The notes beneath the pieces are model-generated. The model saw nothing but the letters and a program-made list of their open reading frames with translations, was not told the origin of the DNA and searched no databases. The translations under genes and the position numbers were made by a program. From NCBI GenBank assembly GCA_015491585.1, contig WFVQ01000058.1, positions 1 through 5,724 on the forward strand: a stretch of 5,724 bases of DNA, written 5' to 3'. Positions within the stretch are counted from its first letter, which is position 1; each line of letters opens with the position of its first letter. This document shows positions 1 through 5,724 of the stretch, piece by piece. This DNA comes from Deltaproteobacteria bacterium. GTDB lineage: Bacteria > Desulfobacterota > Dissulfuribacteria > Dissulfuribacterales > S140-46.

Positions 1-2
1 AC

Positions 3-209
3 CTCACCGGGTCTGCGGCCAAGGCCGGCGTGGCATTCAACTATCCGCCCGCCGTCCGTTTCTTCTGGGAGTTTCTTTACGCATTCGTAGAGAACATGCT
101 GGTGCGGTTCGAGCCATTCCTGGTGGCTGCCTTCATCTGGATGAGGACGGACAGAGGCGTTCTGTTCAAAGACGGCTCAGGCGGGCGTAGTCCAGGTGGA
201 GGGTCTTGA
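3..209 (+). CDS. C-terminal end of an unidentified protein (partial, runs off left edge)
   Basis: An open frame enters from the left edge and ends at TGA 207-209, giving 68 visible codons. I do not recognise the product. The visible part is rich in aromatic and hydrophobic residues in its middle (for example VRFFWEFLYAFVENMLVRF), mixed with charged residues, so it looks more like amphipathic helices than a clean membrane span. It ends in a Gly/Ser-rich tail. Support for coding is codon use: third positions up to about base 165 are mostly G or C, as in the neighbouring genes. The other plus frames and the minus frames of bases 1-165 are either interrupted or give Arg-rich, unconvincing translations. 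It would be convergent with the helicase gene and overlap its last 44 bases. The Gly/Ser tail lies in that overlap, so its composition may be dictated by the helicase. Alternative: a noncoding 3' region with a chance open frame. Confidence 0.45.
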   Translation, partial: LTGSAAKAGVAFNYPPAVRFFWEFLYAFVENMLVRFEPFLVAAFIWMRTDRGVLFKDGSGGRSPGGGS

Positions 210-2295
210 CCCCACCGCAGTCGAAGGCCACTTTCACCTTCTTTGAAGAGAGGACCTGGGCCACCACTCCAGGCCCGAAGATGGGATGGCGCACCCGCTG
301 GCCCGGCGTTAGGCCGGAGGATGGCCCGCCGCCTGTCTGCCCGGGCTGAGGAGGAACGGAGCGCCGGCTCGGCTTCCCGGAGGCGAAGGACCTATTATCA
401 CCGGCCCATGCAGTAAGCAGATGGGGCGGGATCTCCTCAAAAAAACGGGAGGGGCTTACGGGAATGGCGCCGCCACCGGGCACAGAGACCGACTCAGGCA
501 CCACCAGGAAGAGCTGATCCATGACCCTGGTAGTGGCCACGTAGAAGAGGCGCCGCTCCTCCTCCATGTCCGCCTCCTCCCTGCCCCGGGGCGAGGGAGG
601 GAAACGGCCTTCGCACATGGAGATGATGAAGACGATCTTCCACTCGAGGCCCTTGGCTGAATGGACCGTGGAGAGGGTAACCGCGCCGCTCTGCTCCTCC
701 TGCCCGTTCTCCGGGGGCTCCAGCGCCATGTCGGTTAGAAAGGTCTCCAGGTCCTGGTAGCGCCCGGCAATTGCGGCGAGCTGCTCCAGTTCCTGGCGGC
801 GGCGGGGATGATCCAGCGGGAAACGGTCCACCAGAAAGGGATGGTACCACGCCATCGCCCCATCGAAGGCGGCGGGAAGCGAGGCCGAACCAGCCGCGTT
901 GTCCAGCGCGCCACCCAGCTCCCTGACAGAGGCCGCCCACCTGGCCTTGGAGGGATATTCCGCCAGGGCCCTCAGGGGATCGTCCTCGGCGCACACCTGG
1001 TCTGCTATCCTGGATGCCGTCTTGGGCCCCACGCCGTCGAGCAGGGTGAGCAGCCGGTGCCAGCCCAGCTTGTCCCAAGGATTGGCCAGGAGGCGCAGGA
1101 ACGAGAGGAGGTCCTTGACGTGGGCGGCCTCAAGGAGACGCATGCCACCGCGTTTGACGAAGGCGATCCCCGCCCGCTGGAGGCAGGACTCCAGGCGGAA
1201 CGAGTGGAAGCTGGCCCTGAACAGGACCGCTATATCCTCGGGCCGGAACCCCGCTCCAAGGGCGTCGGCTATGCGGGCAGTGACGAACCCGGCCTGGTCC
1301 TCCTCGTCTCTGGCGAAATAAACTATAGGTGGCCTGCCCCCCTTGCGCTGGGCCAGCAACTCCTTGGAAAACTTCTCCTTCGCGCAGGCTATTATGGCAT
1401 TGGTGCAGTCCAGGATAGGCTGTGTGGCACGGTAGTTCCGCACCAGGGTTATGACCTTGGCGCCGGGAAACAGGCGCGGAAAATCGACTATGTTCCTGAA
1501 GTCGGCCCCACGGAAAGAGTATATGGACTGGGCGTCGTCGCCTACGGCCATCACATTTCTGTGGGGGGAACACATGAGTGAGATCATGTCGGCCTGGACC
1601 GCATTGGTGTCCTGGTACTCGTCCACCATGACGAACTGGAACCGGTCCGCCACCTGCTCGGCCACCTCCTTCTCCGTGGCAAGCAGGTCGCGCCAATGGA
1701 CGAGGAGATCGTCGTAGTCCGCCAGCCCCTGGGAGACCTTGTAGCTGTCATAGCGCTCCAACAGCGAAAGGATCTCTCCGTGAAAACCGGAGAGATGGGG
1801 ATAGAAACGCTTCAGCGCCTCCTCCGGCGCCTGCCCGAAGCTCTTCACCCTACCGAAGAGGGACGCCAGGGCCTGAGGACGCGGGAACCCCTTTGGCAGG
1901 GACGGAAACGCCTCCTTGAGCAGCATGTTGATCAGGGCCTGGGTATCGGCCCGGTCCATCACCGAGATGCCATTCCGGTAGGGGGTGCGGGAGACATAGC
2001 GCCTCAGCATTGAATAGGCAAAGGCGTGGAAGGTCCCTCCCACGACCCCGCCGGCGTCGCGCCCGGTAAGCTCCCTGGCCCGCTCCAGCATCGTGGACGC
2101 CGCCTTCCTAGTGAAGGTCAGCAACAGGATGTTCTCAGGCGCTATCCCCTTCTCCATGAGACGGGCCAAGCGGTAGACCAGGATCCGCGTCTTGCCGCTG
2201 CCGGCCCCGGCGATAACCAAGGCCGGCCCCAACTCGTGCTCCACGGCCTCGAGCTGCTCCGGGTTCAACTCACTCTCGTAGTCTATGGATCGCAT
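166..2295 (-). CDS. UvrD/PcrA/Rep-family superfamily 1 DNA helicase (3'-5')
   Basis: This is a complete 709-residue ATP-dependent DNA helicase of superfamily 1A, the family that unwinds DNA 3' to 5' in repair and replication-fork or transcription-conflict handling. All motifs are intact: Q-motif Gln14 (LNPEQLEAV), Walker A GAGSGKT at 30-36, motif Ia TFTRKAA at 60-66, Ib TFHAF at 88-92, motif II DEYQDTN at 225-231, motif III GDDAQSIYSFRGA at 252-264, motif IV with RNYR at 286-289, motif V TVHSAKGLEW at 543-552, and motif VI with RRLFYVATTR at 581-590. Residues about 664-709 (VRHPIFGPGVV...VKVAFD...VKTL) form the Tudor-like tail found in PcrA/UvrD proteins. Length matches UvrD and PcrA (about 720). 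The 2B region carries an LDGVGPKTA helix-hairpin-helix-like segment near residues 415-427, which suggests a UvrD-like paralogue rather than canonical UvrD, so I give no symbol. The ATG at 2295 starts just before the Q motif; a purine-rich stretch (AGGGCGGGAA) precedes it. A TATAAT lies about 30 bases upstream. Confidence 0.95.
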   Translation of the reverse strand: MRSIDYESELNPEQLEAVEHELGPALVIAGAGSGKTRILVYRLARLMEKGIAPENILLLTFTRKAASTMLERARELTGRDAGGVVGGTFHAFAYSMLRRYVSRTPYRNGISVMDRADTQALINMLLKEAFPSLPKGFPRPQALASLFGRVKSFGQAPEEALKRFYPHLSGFHGEILSLLERYDSYKVSQGLADYDDLLVHWRDLLATEKEVAEQVADRFQFVMVDEYQDTNAVQADMISLMCSPHRNVMAVGDDAQSIYSFRGADFRNIVDFPRLFPGAKVITLVRNYRATQPILDCTNAIIACAKEKFSKELLAQRKGGRPPIVYFARDEEDQAGFVTARIADALGAGFRPEDIAVLFRASFHSFRLESCLQRAGIAFVKRGGMRLLEAAHVKDLLSFLRLLANPWDKLGWHRLLTLLDGVGPKTASRIADQVCAEDDPLRALAEYPSKARWAASVRELGGALDNAAGSASLPAAFDGAMAWYHPFLVDRFPLDHPRRRQELEQLAAIAGRYQDLETFLTDMALEPPENGQEEQSGAVTLSTVHSAKGLEWKIVFIISMCEGRFPPSPRGREEADMEEERRLFYVATTRVMDQLFLVVPESVSVPGGGAIPVSPSRFFEEIPPHLLTAWAGDNRSFASGKPSRRSVPPQPGQTGGGPSSGLTPGQRVRHPIFGPGVVAQVLSSKKVKVAFDCGGVKTLHLDYARLSRL

Positions 2296-2325
2296 TTCCC
2301 GCCCTGCCTACTGAATTGAGGTGCC

Positions 2326-2354
2326 ATTATACCCCATTGGACAGGCCAGGACAT
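2326..2354 (-). promoter_or_regulatory. Possible promoter for the helicase gene
   Basis: On the minus strand the gap between the kinase and helicase genes holds an exact TATAAT (plus-strand 2331 down to 2326) in an otherwise GC-rich context. At 17-base spacing the matching -35 position reads ATGTCC (2354 down to 2349), only 3 of 6 to TTGACA, so the -35 is weak. A start near 2319 would give a leader of roughly 24 bases before the helicase ATG. The perfect -10 and good placement argue for it; the poor -35 argues against it. Confidence 0.4.
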
Positions 2355-2383
2355 GCCCTGATATGGAACAGGAAGCAAGTTCC

Positions 2384-3811
2384 CTACGCTTCCTTGTCAA
2401 CCGGGTGCTGTTTCTGCAGGGGAAGGATGAAGAAGAAGTTGTTTCCCATTGCGGTGCGCTCGTAGCCCACCACTCCTCCGTGGACATCGACCACTTTCTT
2501 TACGAAGTGGAGGCCGTGTCCGGTGCCGGGCTGCCTGGCATTGAGCTGGCAACGGAACCCCTCGTCGAACAGGTGCTGCACCTCGTCCTCGGGAATGGGA
2601 GGGCCGGTGGTGAAGACATTGAACTTTATCCCGTCCTTGCCAGGACCGAAGTAGTCTGGAAGGATCTCGCGGCCATAGGACATGAATTTCCTGGTCCGGC
2701 CCCGGCTGTCCTTCACCTCCTGGCAGTACTTGACGGCATTGGAAAAGAGGTTGGCATAGACCTGGGATATGAGCCCAACGTCAACGACCAGGGGTATCTC
2801 CTTCTCGGGCACCCCGCTGTACGCATCGTCTATCTCTATGCCCGCACGCTCCAACCTGGGCCGGTAGCGTTCGAGTTGAGGGTCGATTATCTCCTTCTGA
2901 AAGTTGCACTGCCGCTTTCTGAGCACCAGGTGCCCCTTTTCAAAATGGTCCCTTCGCAACAGGCTCTCCAGGAAGAGGCTGGTATTGGCGTAGTGTTTGT
3001 AGATATTTTCATACTCTTCGCGCAACTCCTGCGCCACACCCTCGAGCTGCTCCTTGAGCCTGATGACATCATTCAGCCCCTCGCACTCCTCCACCTGCTT
3101 CTTCCTGATCTGCTCCTCGAGGGAGCGGCCTATCTCCTGGAGATGTCCTATCTTCTTCTCCAGGGCGCGGAAGAAGACCTTGAAGCTCATGTTGGGGACG
3201 ACGACGTTGTGCTCGATATCGGCTACCAGTGTGCTTATGAACTTGATGTGTTCCTCGTTCTGTTTGGATATCAATTTATAATGGAGGTTGTATCCGATCC
3301 TGTTGGCATACTTCTGGAAAAAAAGCCGGTCCTTGTTGTTGAGGCGCGTCTTGGGATAGACCTCGAAAAGCCCTATTATATCCTCGGCCATGTTGATGGG
3401 CTTCCGCGGTATGAGGCGGCGGTTGCCCTTGATGGGGGCCACATATGAGTCTTCGGTCTCATAGGGATGATCGGCCAGGGAGATGTCTGCAGGAGGCTTC
3501 TTGCCGCAGCAGTTCAGCCCCTGGAGCGAGTCGCACACGGTTGAGAGCCGCCCGGTGTCGTCGTCTATGAGGTAGAGGGTGGAGTCCACGTGCAGGAACT
3601 CCTTGGGCACGAAGACACACACCCTGAAGAAGTTCTCCAGGGTATCGAACTCCTGGGCCAGGTCAAAGAAGGCCCACAAGGTTCTCACCTGGTACTCGGA
3701 GAAGCCGTACCGCTCGTAAGTATCCCTCTTCTCCCTGATTCGGGCCAGGACAGAGGCCCGCTCAGGTGGATCCACGAGGCAGGCCTTCTCTATCATGCTC
3801 ATATCAATCAC
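2384..3811 (-). CDS. Cytosolic GAF-domain sensor histidine kinase, divergent catalytic motifs
   Basis: This 475-residue protein has two-component sensor architecture but no signal peptide, membrane segment or receiver domain. Residues about 45-185 look like a GAF domain (STLYLIDDDTGRL at 77-89; IIGLFEVY at 145-152). A helix follows with His201 in IEHNVVVP; the H-x4-P spacing matches a HisKA H-box, although the usual acidic residue after His is Asn. Residues about 210-310 are long, charged and probably coiled coil. The ATPase domain covers about 340-467: N-box QVYANLFSNAVKY 350-362 (Asn354, Asn358), a G1 position reading TTGPPIP 401-407 where DxGxG is expected, F-box LFDEGFR 414-420, and G2 GTGHGL 429-434. 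GTG 3811 is chosen because GGAAAGG sits 7 bases upstream; ATG codons at 3802 and 3796 are alternatives and change only the first few residues. The signal and partner are unknown. No response regulator is adjacent. Kinase-fold membership is secure; active phosphorylation is not. Confidence 0.88.
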   Translation of the reverse strand: MIDMSMIEKACLVDPPERASVLARIREKRDTYERYGFSEYQVRTLWAFFDLAQEFDTLENFFRVCVFVPKEFLHVDSTLYLIDDDTGRLSTVCDSLQGLNCCGKKPPADISLADHPYETEDSYVAPIKGNRRLIPRKPINMAEDIIGLFEVYPKTRLNNKDRLFFQKYANRIGYNLHYKLISKQNEEHIKFISTLVADIEHNVVVPNMSFKVFFRALEKKIGHLQEIGRSLEEQIRKKQVEECEGLNDVIRLKEQLEGVAQELREEYENIYKHYANTSLFLESLLRRDHFEKGHLVLRKRQCNFQKEIIDPQLERYRPRLERAGIEIDDAYSGVPEKEIPLVVDVGLISQVYANLFSNAVKYCQEVKDSRGRTRKFMSYGREILPDYFGPGKDGIKFNVFTTGPPIPEDEVQHLFDEGFRCQLNARQPGTGHGLHFVKKVVDVHGGVVGYERTAMGNNFFFILPLQKQHPVDKEA

Positions 3812-3825
3812 GCATCCGCCTTTCC
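3812..3825 (-). promoter_or_regulatory. Ribosome binding site of the kinase gene, inside an inverted-repeat arm
   Basis: Read on the minus strand, GGAAAGG (3825 down to 3819) lies 7 bases before GTG 3811, which supports GTG over the ATG codons 9 and 15 bases further in. The same bases, with the following CGGATGC, form one arm of a long-range inverted repeat whose other arm lies about 110 bases upstream in the same gap. Confidence 0.55.
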
Positions 3826-3831
3826 CAGACA

Positions 3832-3844
3832 GGGCCGACGGCCC
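3832..3844. other. Small GC hairpin just upstream of the kinase ribosome binding site
   Basis: GGGCC (3832-3836) and GGCCC (3840-3844) can form a five-pair all-GC stem with a three-base loop. On the minus strand it lies 6 bases upstream of GGAAAGG. No T-run follows it, so it does not look like an intrinsic terminator; it may shape the kinase mRNA leader. Confidence 0.35.
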
Positions 3845-3852
3845 CTACTACC

Positions 3853-3882
3853 AGGATAGCCTCAGCCCTGCGGCCAAGGCAA
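3853..3882 (-). promoter_or_regulatory. Weak candidate promoter for the kinase gene
   Basis: On the minus strand TTGCCT (3882 down to 3877) and TATCCT (3858 down to 3853) are separated by 18 bases, each matching the sigma-70-type consensus at 4 of 6 positions. A start near 3846 would give a leader of about 35 bases before GTG 3811, containing the small hairpin at 3832-3844. In this GC-rich gap such a match could be chance, and read-through from cobA-hemD is equally possible. Confidence 0.28.
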
Positions 3883-3968
3883 GGCCGAACCGCTGCGCGG
3901 CCCAGCTCCCTGCCCTTCAAGGTAAGCAGGCAGGAAGCGGATGCAAGAAGGCTGAAGCAGGCGCGGCC

Positions 3969-5513
3969 TCAGCCGGTGAAGTGCGCCTCGATGGCGTCCG
4001 CCATAGCTGAGATGGTGGACTCCTCAGGCATGATGTCCACATCGAGCCCCAGCTTGCGGCAGGTCTCGGCGGTTATCGGGCCTATGGCGCACACCTTTGC
4101 CTCGGCCAATATGCGGTCCCGCAGTTGAGCCGGGAAGTGCCGCATGAAGTTCTTGACCGTGGAAGAGCTGGTGAAGGTGACCACATCGACCGGCCCCTCT
4201 TCCAGGGCATCCCTGGAATATGACGGAAGCTCGGCGGGTATGGTCTCATAGACCGGCAACACCTCCACCTCGGCCCCCATCTCCCTCAGCGACTCCGGAA
4301 GAAGCTCCCTGGCCTTGCGCGCCCTCGGGATCAGGACACGGCGGCCGGCCATCTCCTCCTTCCCGAACGCCTCCACCAGCCCTTCCGCCCTGAAGTCCCC
4401 TGGCACCAGGTCCGGCTCCAACAGATAGTCCCTGAGGACAGAGGCCGTGGCCTGCCCAACCACTGCTATCCTGGCCCCTGCAAGGCTGCGGAGATCCTTT
4501 CCGGCACCGAACAGCCGCTCCATGAAGAACCGGACTCCGTTGGCGCTGGTAAAGACGATCCAGTCATAGGAGGAGAGCCGCCCCATGACCTTATCTATCT
4601 CACCCTGATCCGCAATGGCCACGGTCTCTATGGTGGGGCACTCTATACACCAGGCACCCCGCTCCTCCAGCAGCTTCACCAGGTCACTGGCCTGGCTCCT
4701 GGTCCTGGTAACCACAACCCGCCTTCCCAACAGCGGGCGCTTCTCGTACCAGTCGATCTGGGGCTTCAGCGCGATCACGTCGCCGACCACGATTATCGCG
4801 GGGGGTTTGAGGCCCGCCTCCTTGACCCGGTCAACTATGGTAGAGAGGGTCCCGGTGACCGAGCGGTGCATGGGGGTGGTTCCCCACCGGATCACCGCCA
4901 CCGGCGTGTCCGGACTGCGGCCATACTCCACCAGTTTCCTGGTGATATTGGGAAGGTTGGTCATCCCCATGAGAAAGACCAGGGTTCCTACCCCCTTGGC
5001 CAGCCCCTCCCAGTCCACGTCGGCCTCGTGCTCCTCCACCTTACGGTGTCCGGTTATGAGGGCCACCGATGCGGTATATGAACGGTGGGTAAGGGGGATG
5101 CCGGCATAGGCAGGAACGGATATGGCGCTGGTGACACCAGGCACGATCTCGAAGGGTATGCCGTGCTCGGCCAGGACCTGGGCCTCCTCGCCTCCGCGTC
5201 CGAATATGAAGGGATCACCTCCCTTGAGCCTTATGACCACCTTGCCCTCGAGGGCCTTGTCCACGAGGATCTGATTTATCTCGTGCTGTCGCACGGCATG
5301 GCATCCAATACGCTTGCCCACATATATCAGCTCCGCATCGGAACGGGCCTGGGAGAGGAGCCTGGGGCTTGCCAAGCGGTCATATACGACCACGTCAGCC
5401 CGCCTCAGGACCTCCATCCCCTTGAGGGTGAAAAGGCCGGGATCACCCGGCCCAGCGCCCACGAGATATACAATCCCTTTTTTATCTTTATCCTGCTTCG
5501 CTGTAGAGCTCAT
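3969..5513 (-). CDS. cobA-hemD: Fused uroporphyrinogen-III C-methyltransferase / uroporphyrinogen-III synthase
   Basis: This bifunctional 514-residue cytosolic enzyme acts at the branch point of tetrapyrrole synthesis. Residues about 13-250 are an S-adenosylmethionine-dependent uroporphyrinogen-III methyltransferase (CobA/SUMT, C2 and C7 methylation to precorrin-2): VGAGPGDPGLFTL at 18-30, RLKGGDPFIFGRGGEE at 95-110, PGVTSA at 125-130, IPLTHR at 139-144 and TGH at 154-156. Residues about 262-514 are uroporphyrinogen-III synthase (HemD), which closes hydroxymethylbilane with D-ring inversion: RRVVVTRTR at 264-272, FTSANGV at 321-327, VLIPRA at 393-398, TFTSSSTVKNF at 446-456 and IGPITAE at 477-483. 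There is no CysG/SirC-type dehydrogenase domain, so precorrin-2 oxidation must be encoded elsewhere. The length is usual for this fusion. ATG 5513 has AGGGAG 7 bases upstream and lies inside the 3' end of hemC, implying one operon and probable translational coupling. TGA is at 3971-3969. Confidence 0.96.
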   Translation of the reverse strand: MSSTAKQDKDKKGIVYLVGAGPGDPGLFTLKGMEVLRRADVVVYDRLASPRLLSQARSDAELIYVGKRIGCHAVRQHEINQILVDKALEGKVVIRLKGGDPFIFGRGGEEAQVLAEHGIPFEIVPGVTSAISVPAYAGIPLTHRSYTASVALITGHRKVEEHEADVDWEGLAKGVGTLVFLMGMTNLPNITRKLVEYGRSPDTPVAVIRWGTTPMHRSVTGTLSTIVDRVKEAGLKPPAIIVVGDVIALKPQIDWYEKRPLLGRRVVVTRTRSQASDLVKLLEERGAWCIECPTIETVAIADQGEIDKVMGRLSSYDWIVFTSANGVRFFMERLFGAGKDLRSLAGARIAVVGQATASVLRDYLLEPDLVPGDFRAEGLVEAFGKEEMAGRRVLIPRARKARELLPESLREMGAEVEVLPVYETIPAELPSYSRDALEEGPVDVVTFTSSSTVKNFMRHFPAQLRDRILAEAKVCAIGPITAETCRKLGLDVDIMPEESTISAMADAIEAHFTG

Positions 5514-5724
5514 CCAGTATCTCCCTGGCGCCGGCGGCGAGCACGGCCTCGGCCAGGCCAGTGCCGAGGGATACGGCCTCCTCTGCCGGCCCCTCCGCCT
5601 CCTGCTTGATTATCTTCTCGCCCTGCTCATCACCCACCAGTCCACAAAGCCTCAGCTTGCTCCCTTCGATGGTGGCATGCGCACCTATTGGCACCTGGCA
5701 CCCTCCTTCCAGACGTGCCAGGAA
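5488..5724 (-). CDS. hemC: Hydroxymethylbilane synthase (porphobilinogen deaminase), C-terminal part; 5' end outside window
   Basis: The frame is open to the right edge and ends at TAA 5490-5488, so the last 78 residues are visible out of the roughly 310 usual for the family. HemC polymerises four porphobilinogens into hydroxymethylbilane, the substrate of the HemD half encoded next. The visible part begins FLARLEGGCQVPIGAHA, the family signature. The Cys in GGCQVPIG (codon 5700-5698) is the residue to which the dipyrromethane cofactor is attached by a thioether. About 69 residues follow it, close to the E. coli enzyme, so the C-terminal domain is complete. A GTG at 5694 is an internal Val codon, not a start. 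The gene overlaps cobA-hemD by 26 bases, the tight arrangement expected for a heme-biosynthesis operon. Confidence 0.95.
   Translation of the reverse strand, partial: FLARLEGGCQVPIGAHATIEGSKLRLCGLVGDEQGEKIIKQEAEGPAEEAVSLGTGLAEAVLAAGAREILDELYSEAG
5521..5526 (-). promoter_or_regulatory. Ribosome binding site of cobA-hemD within the hemC coding end
   Basis: AGGGAG on the minus strand lies 7 bases before ATG 5513, inside the hemC reading frame. Together with the 26-base gene overlap it fixes the cobA-hemD start and suggests that terminating HemC ribosomes help initiate the next gene. Confidence 0.65.

Larger units (their letters stand above)
3812..3944. repeat. Long-range inverted repeat spanning the kinase-cobA/hemD gap
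   Basis: GCATCCGC at 3812-3819 is the exact reverse complement of GCGGATGC at 3937-3944. Pairing continues for four more bases (TTCC at 3822-3825 with GGAA at 3933-3936) if two bases are bulged on one side, giving 12 pairs in all. The arms are separated by about 107 bases. I see no target-site duplication outside the arms, so an insertion element is not supported; an RNA fold that covers the kinase ribosome binding site is possible. Eight perfect bases in a GC-rich gap could also be chance. Confidence 0.4.

Noticed and set aside
808..1581. A 257-codon plus-strand frame opposite the helicase
   Set aside because: It lies entirely inside the helicase, whose motifs run throughout. The translation is Gly/Arg/Pro-rich without motifs.
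2370..2394. Hairpin AGGAAGC / GCTTCCT with an 11-base loop around the kinase stop codon, as a terminator
   Set aside because: A seven-pair stem is present, but on the minus strand it is followed by a mixed sequence and not a T-run, and the loop is large. An intrinsic terminator is not supported.
2395..2400. Exact TTGACA on the minus strand near the kinase 3' end
   Set aside because: It is about 64 bases upstream of the TATAAT at 2326-2331, far outside a 15-19 base spacing, and no -10-like hexamer lies at the right distance. It is inside coding sequence.
2321..3448. A 375-codon open frame on the plus strand opposite the kinase gene
   Set aside because: It lies antisense to a gene with clear GAF and HATPase motifs, and its translation shows no recognisable domain. 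Long antisense frames are expected opposite GC-rich third positions.
3868..3880. CTGCGGCCAAGGC shared with bases 13-25 as a dispersed repeat
   Set aside because: A single 13-base match between two GC-rich stretches is near what chance allows in this window, and the flanks do not align.
3812..3968. Cobalamin or other riboswitch, or a small RNA gene, in the gap before the kinase
   Set aside because: I could not find a cobalamin-box-like conserved core, and the gap sits downstream of cobA-hemD rather than ahead of a transport or synthesis gene. Only simple hairpins are visible.
5488..5694. A separate 68-residue small protein starting at GTG 5694
   Set aside because: The frame stays open upstream to the window edge and reads the HemC cofactor motif GGCQVPIG, so the GTG is an internal Val codon of hemC.

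Overview
The window is GC-rich (about 60% by eye) and almost fully coding. It suggests an anaerobic, metabolically versatile bacterium. A fused uroporphyrinogen-III methyltransferase/synthase directly behind hemC, frequent AGG (Arg) and ATA (Ile) codons despite high GC, and a soluble GAF-type histidine kinase are compatible with Desulfobacterota (former Deltaproteobacteria) or a similar GC-rich lineage. This placement is an inference from gene style and is weak; no marker gene is present.

Layout: four genes run right to left on the minus strand. At the right edge is the C-terminal end of hemC (hydroxymethylbilane synthase), including its cofactor-binding Cys. It overlaps the start of a cobA-hemD fusion by 26 bases. 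A 157-base gap with inverted repeats and a possible promoter follows, then a 475-residue cytosolic GAF/histidine-kinase-like protein that starts at GTG. An 88-base gap carries an exact TATAAT on the minus strand. After it comes a complete 709-residue UvrD/PcrA-family superfamily 1 helicase with a C-terminal Tudor-like tail. At the left edge, the best coding signal is the last 68 codons of an unidentified plus-strand gene, which would converge on and overlap the helicase 3' end.

How the genes work together: HemC makes hydroxymethylbilane, the HemD half closes it to uroporphyrinogen III, and the CobA half methylates that to precorrin-2. The pair therefore feeds both unmethylated tetrapyrroles and siroheme/cobalamin-type products. 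The kinase and the helicase are separated from this unit by gaps with their own promoter-like signals, and no functional link to tetrapyrrole synthesis is demonstrated.

The most unusual element is the kinase. It has a clear N-box and G2 glycine loop, but the G1 box reads TTGPP instead of DxGxG, the phosphoacceptor region reads HNVVVP, the linker after the His helix is long and charged, and cysteines cluster in the GAF region. No response regulator lies beside it. Nothing in the window is a mobile element, CRISPR array, tRNA or rRNA. I see no convincing wholly new system; the divergent kinase and its structured upstream region are the best candidates for follow-up.
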